NCBI RefSeq assembly: GCF_025118155.1
Contig: NW_026251426.1
Coordinates: 124,001 to 188,000 of the forward strand
From: Cokeromyces recurvatus
Taxonomy: Eukaryota > Mucoromycota > Mucoromycetes > Mucorales > Mucoraceae
Length of the DNA stretch: 64,000 bases
Reading direction: 5' to 3'
Of the stretch, positions 1 through 10,139 are shown piece by piece. Position numbers and translations under genes: made by a program. Position 1 is the first letter of the stretch. Each line of letters begins with the position of its first letter. The notes beneath the pieces are model-generated. The model was not told the origin of the DNA. It made no database searches and saw nothing but the letters and a program-made list of their open reading frames with translations.

Positions 1-1542
1 TCTCTCTATATATATAGTCTAAAATGGAAATACTATTTAAAACTCAGAAAGAAATTAAAGTTTAAAATCATGATGTACATTGGGCCGGTTTTGTGAGCAT
101 AAGCTAATTTTTATTTAATCTAATAATTTTATATTTAATAATCAGTCCAATGACCTTTAGCTTTAATAACTGCCTTGCAACGGTTTGGCATGGAGTCTAT
201 AACCTTTAAACAATCCTCCATGGTTATCTTGTGGTACCATATATGGGTGATTCTTTCGAACAACTCTCTAATGCCCTTAGGTGGAGTATCATATTCATTC
301 AACTTGCGTTTCAGAAGAGCCCACATATTTTCGATTGGATTAAGATCTGGAGATTGTTAGGGCCAATCCATTAGCTCATACTGCTGGCTTTTAAAATGCT
401 CGCGTGCAAGTAAAGACTTACGTTTAGAGTCATTATCCTGCTGAAAAACAAGTTGATTTCTTTTCAACCCTGTTTCTTTACACACCATTTTAATTGTATT
501 TTCAAGTTCATCCTTCAAAATATCTATGTAAAGCTGACCATACATCGTAGAGTCAATTTTACACATCCATCCTACTCCAACACAAGTTATACAACTCCAA
601 ATCATAACGGAGCCACCTCCATGCTTGACATTCTGCTTGACATGCCTAGGTTGAAGGCGTTCATCATCCCTAATCCAAGCCCAGACACGACCGTCTGAGT
701 TGAAACGATTTATCTTCGTCTCGTCAGACCATATAACTCTTCTCCAATCGTCGATCGTATAGTCTTTATACTTTTTAGCCCAGCGGAGTCTTTCTTTAAT
801 GTTTTTTTGACTGAGTGCAGGCTTTGCCTCCTTCTCCATAGATCCGAGACCAGCCGATTTTAAAGCCCGTCGAACTGTTTCGGCGGACACAGACTTGTCT
901 AGCTCTGCTTTGAGTGCTTTTTGGACTTGTACGGCGTTGTCTAGACCTCCTCTAGTGACCTTATGAACACAATAGTGCTTTTCAGTCTCCGTAAGTTTAA
1001 TAGGTCTACCTCCTTTTAGCGTCCCACGTCCTGGAAAAACCTCCTTTCTGATACGAGACACAGTTGCTCTACCCACCTTCACTTCATCAGCAATTTGTCG
1101 GTCAGAAATTCCGGCATTAATCTTGGCAATAATTGTGTTTCTTGTCTTAGTAGATAATACGCGCATACTTGCATAAAAATGCTTATGTAAGTAATAAATA
1201 AAAAATGAAAAATTACAAAACTTACCTTACTTATAGTTAATAGGGGTCACTGTACACAGTTTTCGCTATTATAATATGCTGGGTACAATTAAATACCATA
1301 TTGTGGTACTACTTTGTAAATCCTGTAGTGACTCACAAAACCGGCCCAATGTACATCATGATTTTAAACTTTAATTTCTTTCTAAGTTTTAAATAGTATT
1401 TCCACTTTAGACTATATCTACATAGAGAGCTTTTCAACGATTATAATGATATAAGAATTGTGTATATAGCTTGTCCCAATAATGAGTAATATATCATCAA
1501 AGGGAAAAGTGCAAAACATTGGGCCGGTTTTGTGAGTCACTG
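1..1542 (-). mobile_element. Tc1/mariner element, left end outside window
   Basis: A DNA transposon cut by the window edge. The right end is at 1542 (..GAGTCACTG) followed by TA at 1543-1544, the usual Tc1/mariner target. Bases 1-97 match the reverse complement of about 1330-1430 with few differences, so long terminal inverted repeats flank a transposase on the minus strand. Each repeat has an inner copy of the end motif ACTCACAAAACCGGCCCAAT in opposite orientation (75-97 and 1328-1350), and the right repeat also has the outer copy (1515-1542). The left outer end should lie just upstream of the window. It sits exactly at the start of the retroelement gag ORF that follows, so it probably inserted there. 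Confidence 0.85.
135..1166 (-). pseudogene. Tc1-like DD34E transposase with in-frame stop
   Basis: Reading from 1166 downward, the frame encodes an N-terminal helix-turn-helix region (residues about 1-110, with GISDRQIADEVKVGRATVSR) followed by the catalytic core. The first Asp is in IWSDETK, the second in QQDNDSK and the Glu in SPDLNPIEN. One stop codon (TAA, complement of 357-359) breaks the frame just before the SPDLNPIE motif; the remaining ~73 residues continue in the same frame to 135. The length without the stop (342 residues) is normal for Tc1 transposases. The DNA-binding half is intact, but the third catalytic residue is lost from the main product, so this copy is probably inactive. 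The family assignment is firm. Confidence 0.9.
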
Positions 1543-1546
1543 TATA

Positions 1547-3682
1547 ATGAACTCTTCTGGTGCTTCTGGTGCTTCTGCTTCTGGTTTGACTGTTGACTCT
1601 ATGTTGAATTCTGGTTTGGATGCTCTCCTCGAAAATGGGACTCCTCTTTCTTCGGTTGCTGGTGAGGTCTCGAATACTACGGGTTTGGATAGTTCTTCCA
1701 TGATGGTAGATAATGCTGGTTAGGGTGTTGCTATTGGTGGTTCCATGTTGCCATTCGCCGCCGAAAAGGCAGGACAAGATGAGCAATTGTTGGGGGACAA
1801 TCTTCGTCAGTTAAGAGCAGAGATGTCTACTCGTTTACAAGAATTTGCACAAGCCCGCAGTAAGAACGATGGGGTTGCAACTCAAAACACTCTCAGGTCC
1901 ATTAAACTCATCAAACAAAGTATGAAAAGTTTGAGGGAATATCAAGAGACCTTGAACGAGGTTAATCCCCGTCAAAGAGTTAATGAAGGCATGTCACTTC
2001 CCGGAGGACTTGCACTTAGTAGAAAGGACTTACCAAAGTTCCAACTCGCCACTAGTCTGGTCAGACCTTTTCCCAATGAAGAGGCTTTCGAGTCAGTTGA
2101 ACATTTCTTGAGAACATTTGAAAAGGTCATAGAATCATCTGGTCGACAGATAGAATTCGTTTGAAGAACTTTCTTCCCATTGTGCCCACCAAACTCTGAA
2201 GACGCTTGATACGAGACTAATATGAAGAACGCTCACTCATGGGTGGAGGCCAGAAAAGTTTTCAAGAATGGTCATAGTTTAAAAAATGCAATACGTTAAT
2301 ACACGGATAAGGTCTTCACAATGAAGATGAACCCTGGAGAACCTCTATTAGATTATTCTAGAAGGTTTCTACAAGCTGTGTTCTATGCTGGACTTTCCAA
2401 GGATAACGAACGTATTGCTGATAGGTTCTTGGCATCACTTACACGACCGGTACAGACTGTGATTAGGATGCCGATGGTAAACGCCAGAGATGATTTTGGT
2501 TGGACCGTCGAACGTATGACACAAATTGGTAGAGATGTTCTTGGTGATGACCCGCAAACTTATGCAGAGTCTACCCAATATGTCATGAGGAATACAGATG
2601 GTGTTCGTGGAGAGAAGATGCTCAAGAAAAGAAGTGCTTTCTCGGGGAAACAGATGGATTATCATCGTTCGAACAACAAAAGATATCACAAGAAGGCAAA
2701 GAAGATGAAGGAAACCAAATCATTCTTTTGCACTCATCATAGCCGTAACAGTACTCATGACACCAAGGATTGCTTCACCTTGAATAAACGTGCCGCTACT
2801 ATGACATCTAGAAACAAGGATGCTAAGATAGCAGGAGAACAAAATAACTTATGCTGGAAATGCAAAGAAGAACCATGGAGCCCGAACCATGTTTGTAAGG
2901 TCAATAAGCCCAAAAAGGTCTTCGCTGCCAAGAAAACCCCAGAAACTGTTGAGACTTCTGAGTTGGAGCTAGAAGAAAAGGCCCGAATTGAAGCTGAACG
3001 AGACTTCCAGGAGGCTGTTTCCACCGATATCGATTCCCAAATGGAGGAAATCAGTTATGATTGTAAGTACACAAACAAGAAACAAAACTTAGAGAGTAAA
3101 GTGAAGAATAAAAATTCATTCAACTTACTAACGCCTATTTTGGTAGAGAATACAAAGCTCATCGGGTTAGTTGACACCGGTATCGAAGCTAGTTTCATAA
3201 ACATAAATAGTTTAAACAACAAATTAAAAATAAATAATTTAAATAATGGCTCTACCTACAATTTCTTGTCTAATAATAGTAATGTTTCTTGTATTGGTTC
3301 TACCGATTTGTTAAATTTTAAATAAACAAATGGTATTACTTTCAAACATTCATTAGATGTGATGAAGTTTAACAAAGGATATGACTTTGATATTTTGTTG
3401 GGCACTGATATTTTACCAAAAATGAATATTGGTTTAACTGGAGTAACATACAAAATTGGTGGTGAATTCACACATTCTGATGTAGCTGCCAATGATGAAA
3501 GAATTTTTGAAAATGTTAACATCAGTTATGATGGTAAAATTCAACTTGATGATTCGCCTGCCGGTACTCCTGAGCAAAGAGCAGAATTCATGAGAGCTAT
3601 TAAAGAGGCTATTGGCAACAATAAGAGTATTCCTATTAGGCTAAAGCAAAAGATAGGGTCCTCCAGCATTACTCATGACTGA
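1547..3682 (+). pseudogene. Gag-protease ORF of a Ty3-like LTR retroelement, five in-frame stops
   Basis: One frame runs the whole length with no frameshift. It is broken by stops at 1721 (TAG), 2162 (TGA), 2207 (TGA), 2297 (TAA) and 3323 (TAA). The order of parts is a Ser/Ala-rich start, a helical capsid-like region (about 1745-2560), a basic segment, a CxxC-x8-HxC zinc knuckle of the type common in Ty3 Gag (CWKCKEEPWSPNHVC), and a retropepsin-like domain with VDTG and DILLGTDIL. There is no reverse transcriptase downstream; coding similarity stops at 3682. The ATG lies directly after the TA target site of the Tc1 element upstream. A dead, 3'-truncated copy. Gag-protease identity rests on the zinc knuckle and the DTG motif. 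Confidence 0.8.
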
Positions 3683-3861
3683 GATACTGTCAGAGCTTGA
3701 AACGTGGCATGTTGATAGAGCTATTTTTTAGCATCTCAGAGCAGTTTTTTTGGACTATTTATGATTATTTTTCATGGAGTAATCAGCTTTCAAAAAATGG
3801 CCAAAATAGGGCCTGTTATAGAACAAGCTCTGGATATAATCATAAGTAATATTATAGTAAA
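3683..3861. other. Spacer between gag remnant and LTR-like repeat
   Basis: A short stretch with no open frame and no recognised repeat. It separates the end of the gag-protease remnant from the first LTR-like repeat. Confidence 0.5.
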
Positions 3862-3977
3862 TGAATTACATAATACAGGATAAACCATATGCCTGAATAT
3901 AAAATAAAACTCTGTATATAATATCTTGTAAATAATATAAAACTTATTGATATCCAATTGTCTAGATGTATCAATTA

Positions 3978-5579
3978 CACTAACTCAAAAAATGGTTTCA
4001 ATGTTTTTTAAAAATTCACTTTTTTCCTTTTTTCTTCACATCATTAAACTGAAACGGCTAAAAATTGAACACAGTAATAGTACACATATATTTCCATTTT
4101 TGGTAGAAATTTCTTCATAGTCACGTGCTATACGGTCAACTTACTGGCTTTAAAAAATGATCACCCATTGAAACCATTTTTTGAGTTTTCTATTTTTTTC
4201 TCATAAATTTACTGATTTTATGTATATGTGACTGCTATTGAGAAAGTAATTACTATGAGCATGAGGGACCCTGTAGGTATTTTATTGTTTGTTCATCTAT
4301 TCATTTTTCTCCAATTAAGAATTGCAATCTATAAAAAAAACATGAAGCCCATTTCTGTTGAAATTAAGCAAAACATTGAATGTCTTCTTCGTGATGGCGT
4401 TCAATATAGTGACATTAGTAAGCGTACAGGTGTCTCAGTTGCAATAATTAGTCGCATTTCGAAAGAGATCGGCATTACTCGAAATGCCCATCATGGTCGT
4501 AATGGAACATTCAGCACTAATGAGGGTAGATTAATATTACGAAAGTTTGCAACTGGTCAGTTTACTACAGCAGCACAAGCAGCTAGGAGACTTCAAGGAG
4601 AAGGTAAGAAAGTAAGTGCGCAAACTATTCGTAATCTCTTGAAAGATGGAAATTTCGAATCTGATGTCAAACCGTCATCTGTGCCATTGACATCTGAGCG
4701 AAAAAAAGAACGACTTCAGTTTGCAAAAACGTATCGTAATTGGACTGTACATGACTGGAGAAGGGTTGTATTTAGTGATGAAACAAAAGTGAATCGTTTG
4801 GGGTCCGATGGCAAGATATGGACCTGGATCAAAAAAGGAGAGCCTCTGCGGGACCATAATCTGAATTATAAATACAAGCATGGCGGAGGAAGTATATTTC
4901 TTTGGAGTTGTATTACTAGTCAAGGACCCGGCTTTATCACTAAAATTGAGGGTGGTATGGATTCCAAGTTATATTGTGAAATCCTTGAAGGCGATTTCCT
5001 CGAAACACTGAAAGATTATGGGCTTAAAATTGAGGATGTTGTTTTTCAACATGATAATGATTCAAAGCATACATCTAAAATGACTACCAAATGGCTTCAA
5101 GATTATCATGTTGAAGTACTTAATTGGCCAGCATATTCACCAGATTTGAATCCTATAGAAAATTTCTGGTATTTTTTAAAACGCGAATTATATAGTTTTG
5201 AAGAACCCCCTAAAAGTATGCATGAATTATGGGAACGTGTAGCCAATATTTGGCACAAAAAAGTAACGAAAGAGATGCGTCTTAAGCGCATTGATAGTAT
5301 GCCGAATCGTATTGAAGCATTCATAAAAGCTAAAGGAAGAAAAACAAAATATTAATAAAAATTATATTATATTCAAAAAATGATTTCAACGGATCGCTCA
5401 TTTAAAACCGCGATTACGCAAAAGTAGCTCATGTGACTGTGTTCTTTTTTTGTATATTATTGCCTTATTAGTCAAAGATTATTACCTATGCGCTCTACAA
5501 TTCTTGTCCGTTTTTTAAGTAATATAGACGTCATAAACTCCATAAAGTGAAAACATTGAAACCATTTTTTGAGTTAGTG
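3978..5579 (+). mobile_element. Tc1/mariner element with open transposase
   Basis: A 1,602-bp element with TA at both borders (3976-3977 and 5580-5581). The ends are inverted copies of CACTAACTCAAAAAATGGTT. Each end also has an inner, oppositely oriented copy of the motif (4166-4189 and 5372-5391), giving about 210-bp end regions in which only the outer ~30 bp, the inner ~30 bp and a few short patches match. LTR-like copy B carries the matching empty site (around 8455-8463, ..TCAATTATAAGAC..) with a single TA, which fixes the borders to the base. The transposase frame is complete, so this is the youngest-looking element in the window. Confidence 0.93.
4342..5355 (+). CDS. Tc1-family DD34E transposase, intact
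   Basis: A 337-residue transposase that would cut and rejoin DNA at the element ends. I chose the ATG at 4342 (MKPISVEIKQ) because the helix-turn-helix domain begins there; an in-frame ATG at 4228 adds a hydrophobic stretch foreign to the family and overlaps the end region. Residues 1-110 hold two helix-turn-helix units (SDISKRTGVSVAIISR and the RRLQGEGKKVSAQTI region). The catalytic triad is visible as VFSDETK, FQHDNDSKH and SPDLNPIEN. The C-terminal MPNRIEAFIKAKG block is the same as in the dead copy at the left edge, but the two proteins clearly belong to different subfamilies and recognise different end motifs. There is no internal stop or frameshift, so it could be active. Confidence 0.93.
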   Translation: MKPISVEIKQNIECLLRDGVQYSDISKRTGVSVAIISRISKEIGITRNAHHGRNGTFSTNEGRLILRKFATGQFTTAAQAARRLQGEGKKVSAQTIRNLLKDGNFESDVKPSSVPLTSERKKERLQFAKTYRNWTVHDWRRVVFSDETKVNRLGSDGKIWTWIKKGEPLRDHNLNYKYKHGGGSIFLWSCITSQGPGFITKIEGGMDSKLYCEILEGDFLETLKDYGLKIEDVVFQHDNDSKHTSKMTTKWLQDYHVEVLNWPAYSPDLNPIENFWYFLKRELYSFEEPPKSMHELWERVANIWHKKVTKEMRLKRIDSMPNRIEAFIKAKGRKTKY

Positions 5580-6002
5580 TATAAGACATTGTATCATTTC
5601 TAAATATTTATTTTTATAGCCTTGACAAAGGATTCAGGTCGTCTTTGATCCAATAAAATAAAACTATAAAAAATATCAGGAGCATACACTCAGATCAAAC
5701 AATAGATAATCCATAGAAATCAGTCTCTTGAATCAACAAGATGTATATCTGAATACTGACACTGTTTCATGACTTACCTTTTTTATTTCTTTGATTCAGG
5801 ATTCATTACTATAAATACAAGTAGTTGTGTAGACATAAAATAATCTTTAACTTTTTCCTTAACTTTCAATTCTTATTCTTTATTTTAATTGAATAAAAAC
5901 AGTCTCAAACTATACTTCCTTTTGTTCCCTTTCTCTCTTCTTTCTCTTTTTTAAATATTACGTTCCATCACATTTTTATAGTTTGAATTCTTATTTTATT
6001 CA

Positions 6003-6452
6003 ATGGTTACTATGAATCCTGACCTTACCTCTTCAGATCTCCTGAGAACAAGCCCTCAGAAATGGAAATAGACTCTACTGTGGCTGGTGAAGAAGTCAAT
6101 TCTAATTCTAAGTCTACTGGTAACCCCTTTTCTGAAGAGACTACGGACCTTCAAAAGGATCAAGATCTAGATAATCTTCCAATTGTTAATACAATTCCTG
6201 AAGAAGCTGCTTCCAATGCTGAAGCCGTATTAGAAGCAATGAAAAAAAAAGCACCATTCTTTTCGCCAATTATACTGCCTTATGTAGAAAAGCTCCTGAT
6301 TCCCCAGAAGCCTATTACCAATTCTTGGAAAAATTAACTCGTTTCCAACAAGCCCATAATTCTTATAAAATGTCCACTGGTTCTCCTGCTGCTGTTAATA
6401 CTATGCCTACCATTCGTGCTGTTGTTCCTCCTGGTCTACCTAAACTACAATT
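6003..6452 (+). pseudogene. Retroelement gag-like ORF, frameshifted and truncated
   Basis: The reading frame begins at ATG 6003 or 6012 (MNPDLTSSDLL) and needs one base added near 6060 to continue into MEIDSTVAGEE. A second shift lies in the A9 run at 6241-6249, after which the frame reads APDSPEAYYQFLEKLTRFQQ and ends PPGLPKLQ at about 6450. There the inverted-repeat structure begins and coding similarity stops. The acidic N terminus and helical segment fit a Gag or ORF1 protein, but no zinc knuckle is left, so the family cannot be named. Its position directly behind LTR-like copy A supports an LTR element. Confidence 0.6.
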
Positions 6453-8339
6453 TGTTGTGATTGTAGTAGCCTTTATAATTAAGTTAATAGAAATAAACCA
6501 TCATTTATTACATAATAAAGAGGTTATTCAAATTAAACTAATATATCGCGCTTCACAGCATAATATTCATTCTACTCTCAGTTTTGATAATAGTCATTGT
6601 TTGAGTATTCGAGCATTAAAAATAATTATATACATTACATTATGTAATAATAATAATTCAATAGGATTATGACCGTTATATTCAATTACATAATTATTTA
6701 TAAGTCATACATATTATATATAGATAGCTATAAAGATAAATATTGTTATGTAATAATATCTTATAGGATAATAATAATAGTAGCATATAAATAATTGGTG
6801 TTGCTATAGCTGACATATTCACTGTGAATTAATATTGACGCGTCGCTTACCCCAGAAATAATAATTTAATATTTTTAGTAACAGCGACAGCTCAGGCAGA
6901 AAAGAATAAAAATAGATTTTATTGTAGGCAGAATTATTCGGAAAAAATATTTATGACTAATGCTTTATTATAGCAATATTTGCTTATCCAAATCATAGTT
7001 CTATTAATATCACTTACCTTGCAAAAACATATAAATAACCCTTTACATTTTCACATAATTTTTCCTCGTACAATTTTTGTATTATTTTCTTAATAAAAAA
7101 ACTACACGAAGTTTTCACAGACTTGTCTTTTGTCTTTTTCTCTTTCTTTAACTTTTTGCTATCAAAACACTGTTCAAATAGACTCCGCACTTTTAAACAC
7201 TGATATTAAAGCAATAAAAACTGTTAACTTTTTAATGAACATTTGTATTAGAATGCCATTAATTTTCTCTTTAAGACAATATATAATTTACTACATCCTT
7301 CTATACAATTATCGCATATAATTTGGTTACAAAGTTACAAAATGGAAACATTTGAACAGTTTTGATCCTTACTGTACCATCACACAAGCCTTTTAAATCA
7401 GACATAAGCTTACGCTCTTTTTCACTTTCACTTTACCATGTCCGGCTTTATTGATAAGTTAGAAAAAATACAAGGATCGGACAAAAAGGGTGTTTAGTAA
7501 CAGAGTAATCTCTTTTTGTTATATTTTTCTATAACTTTTGAATTTGTAATTTAAAATGCTGGCAACCTGTCGATGTTGAAGATTGGGATATTACTGATTT
7601 CGATAAACGAATTATTAATACTAAAGACGTCAGCAAGAGATTCAGCCACTTGCTTTTCAGTAATGATATTGTTTTGCGTACAAAGATAAGGAAAGAGAAA
7701 AAAAAAGAAAAGACAAGTCTGAGAAAACTTTGTATAGTTTATTCAAGATTAATAATACAGAAAATGTACCCCCAGAAAATAATATGGAAAAATGACGAGT
7801 GGTATTTATATGTTTTTGTAAGGTAGGTAATATTAATAAGAGTGTGATTTAGATAAATGAATACTGCTATAATAAAGCCTTCATGCACAAATATGCACAA
7901 ATATTGTCTCCGAATAAATCTGCATGTAGTATGCATATTTCTGCCTGAGCTGTTGCTGTTATTAAAAATATACACGATTATTGTCTTTGGGATAAGCAAC
8001 GCGTTAATATTAATTTACAGTAAATATTCCCTCTATAACAATATTCAACGTTACGGATGTATATATAATACGTATGACTTGTATAAATAATTATGTAATT
8101 GACTATAACAGTCATAAACCTATTGAATTCTTATTATTACATAATGCAATGTATATAATTATTTTTAATGCTCGAATACTCTAACAATGACTATTATCAA
8201 AACTGAATGTAGAATGGATATTATGCTGTGAAGTACAATACACTAGTTTATTCGAATAAACTCTTTATTATTTAAATAAATGATAGTTTATTTCTATTAA
8301 CTTTGTTGTAAATACGACTACAATCATAACAATAACAGA
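6453..8339. mobile_element. Inverted-repeat structure with ~650-700-bp arms
   Basis: The left arm (6453 to about 7165) matches the reverse complement of the right arm (about 7675 to 8339) in many blocks, with gaps. Pairs seen include GATTGTAGTAGCC with its mirror near 8315, TTAATAGAAATAAAC near 8290, AACAGCRACAGCTCAGG (6882 against about 7945), GCAAAAACATATAAA (7021 against about 7810), and TTTTCACAGACTTGTCTTTT (7112 against about 7715). Each arm carries TATA-like and T-rich leader sequence. The arms enclose about 500 bp with a short coding-like stretch. The structure truncates the gag-like ORF on its left and abuts LTR-like copy B on its right. It could be two inverted solo LTRs, a DIRS-like or foldback element, or a new type. 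Confidence 0.6.
7438..7826 (+). pseudogene. Coding-like interior of the inverted-repeat structure
   Basis: The 500-bp loop between the arms contains ATG 7438, reading MSGFIDKLEKIQGSDKKG before a stop. About 60 bp later a second stretch (from about 7557) reads CWQPVDVEDWDITDFDKRII and runs on into the right arm to a stop at 7824-7826. Composition is protein-like (acidic, helical), unlike the flanks. I could not join the two parts with a clean intron, so this may be a broken gene. I do not recognise the protein. Confidence 0.3.
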
Positions 8340-8834
8340 TGAATTACATAATACAGGATAAACTATAAGCCTGAATATAAAATATAACTCTGTATATAAT
8401 ATCTTGTAAATAATATAAAGCTTATTGACATCCAATTGTCTAGATGTATCAATTATAAGACATCATAACATTTCTGAAATATTTATTTTTATAGCCTTGA
8501 AAAAGGATTCAGGTCGTCTTTGATCTAATAAAATAAAACTATAAAAGATATCAGGAACATATACTCAGATTAAACAATAAATTTTTTATTTAAAACTTAA
8601 TCAGATCATTATAACACCCAATAGATAATCCATAGATTAGTTTCTTGAATCAACAAGATGTATACCTGAATAATAACACTGTTTCATGACTCATGTTCTT
8701 GGATGGTTATTTTTATTTCTTTGATTCAGGATTCATTAATATAAATACAAGCAGTTGTGTAGACATAAAATAATCTTTAACTTTCAATTCTTTTTTTTAT
8801 TTTACTTTTCTTTAAAATATTACGTTCCATTACA
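8340..8834 (+). repeat. LTR-like repeat, copy B (uninterrupted)
   Basis: About 495 bp in direct orientation to copy A, with TG...CA termini (TGAATTACAT to TTCCATTACA). It shares the block CTTATTGACATCCAATTGTC and the region AGGATTCAGGTCGTCTTTGA. It differs by an extra ~40 bp near 8581-8620 and a shorter T-rich part near the 3' end. It keeps the undisturbed TA site into which the Tc1 element went in copy A. Sequence after 8834 no longer matches copy A, which fits either a 3' LTR or an independent solo LTR. Confidence 0.65.
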
Positions 8835-9145
8835 CTTCGAACACTTTAATAACTATAGCATATCTTATTCGATAGTAACAAGCACTTTTCTAATTTACAT
8901 CTTATCTTAGACTTCTTTAACAATTCTTATACATATCCCATCAATTTAAATTCATAAAAAATAAAATCATTGACTTTCAAGCTATTGTTCGGTCTCGTTG
9001 ACTTCTTTTGTCTTAATATTATTTTTTATTTTATAGTATTTTTTATTTGATATTTTAAAAGAAATATCACAATGTGCTCATAGATTGTTTTATAGATGTT
9101 GATTTATAAAATAATAAAAATAAAAATGTTTAACCGTATTATTTT

Positions 9146-9950
9146 ACTTACAAGCCGCTCCCAATGGTATAAATTAATCTCCAACTCTCTTTGGCAAAAA
9201 TGTAACCCTGTGCTGGATACTTTGGATAGACGTGTTTTTAAATCGCTAAAATAACAATTTCTACAAGAAAGTTATGTCACTCTCCGTAATGGTCCAAATG
9301 CCCAAACGACCTCTACTTGTCGTCCAACCTTGGTAACTGACCCTATTTTATGGCTCCCAATAACACGTACGGAGCGTAGTCAGGCACTCCGCTGGTGTCT
9401 TGGTTGGCTCCCTGGTGAAAAACCTCATCCCTATCTCTTCCACTCTGCAGTTAATCATTTTCGTGTCCATGCTACCGAATGCCTGCACATACACCATCGT
9501 TTACAAATGCCTGGATCTATCAAAGACCCTCTTTCTTTCTTACTAAATTTATTACTCCTAAAAAAAATAAAAAAAAGTCTCATCTATCTCTTCCTGGTCT
9601 GTACGTTGGCCTGGAATTTGCCTGATCCTACATGAATTTGATCATATTTTCCATAGTGAAGATCTTCCTCCCCCTCCAACTGATGTCAGTGCTAGTTGGG
9701 TGAAATGGTTGCAATGATAAACATGTTAGTGTCTCTGTCTTGTTTCTGGATTTTTTTCCTTTTTATCTATCTTTCTTTCGTTTTACTTTCCTCCTTATTA
9801 TTTTTTCTTTATTCTTCAATACTTTTTTTTTTATTTTCCCTCTTGACTCTTAGGAGATTTTTTTTTAACTCTTAACTTCGCGAACTGGTTTGGGCAATAC
9901 AGTTATTTAAACTATTGCGCTTATTATGACCACTTAATAAATTTATCATT
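9146..9950 (+). pseudogene. LINE (non-LTR) ORF2 C-terminal remnant and 3' tail
   Basis: The frame reads LLTSRSQWYKLISNSLWQKC, then a stop after VFKSLK, then continues to an arginine/cysteine/histidine-rich end (TRTERSQALRWCLGWLPG, HATECLHIHHRLQMP) and, after a frame change near 9635, EFDHIFHSEDLPPPPTDVS to tandem stops at about 9715-9720. This C-terminal layout (ALRWCLGWLPG, then CLHxHxRL, then DPLSFLLN) is one I associate with L1-like reverse transcriptase proteins of Mucorales. The reverse transcriptase itself is missing, as in 5'-truncated LINE insertions. A pyrimidine-rich tail follows to about 9950. Family identification comes from memory of the motif pattern and is not proven here. Confidence 0.6.
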
Positions 9951-9956
9951 CAACCG

Positions 9957-10139
9957 TATTTCAAAAAATGACCCATCTAAGTTTAAAAATCTGACTAATC
10001 GAGGGTGGAAAGACTGTACTAATTAAGGATTATTATATATAAGCTCTACGATTTTTGTCCGTTTTTTTCAAGCAATAATAGACGCATTAAATCTTATAAA
10101 ATGAAAACATTGAAACTAATTTTTTTTTAAGTTAGTGTA
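9957..10139. mobile_element. Solo right end of the second Tc1 family
   Basis: This 183-bp stretch matches the right end region of the intact Tc1 element (5372-5579). It has the inner motif TTCAAAAAATGACCCAT, the middle block CTCTACGATTTTTGTCCG and the outer end AAAACATTGAAACTA...AAGTTAGTG followed by TA. No transposase or left end is nearby, so it is a remnant or a very short derivative. Confidence 0.75.

Larger units (their letters stand above)
3862..5972 (+). repeat. LTR-like repeat, copy A (split by a Tc1 insertion)
   Basis: With the Tc1 element (3978-5579) removed this is about 507 bp, beginning TGAATTACAT and ending TTCCATCACA, so it has the TG...CA termini of an LTR. It aligns with copy B (8340-8834) along most of its length. 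A gag-like ORF starts about 30 bp downstream, as expected for a 5' LTR. No target duplication or primer-binding site could be confirmed, so LTR status is an inference from termini, length and position. Confidence 0.65.

Noticed and set aside
3862..8834. A complete LTR retrotransposon bounded by copies A and B
   Set aside because: No pol, no primer-binding site or polypurine tract and no matching target duplication were seen; only LTR-like repeats and a broken gag are reported.
9330..9635. Stand-alone 101-residue gene
   Set aside because: The same frame extends upstream across a stop with LINE-like sequence and downstream after a shift, so it is part of a LINE remnant.
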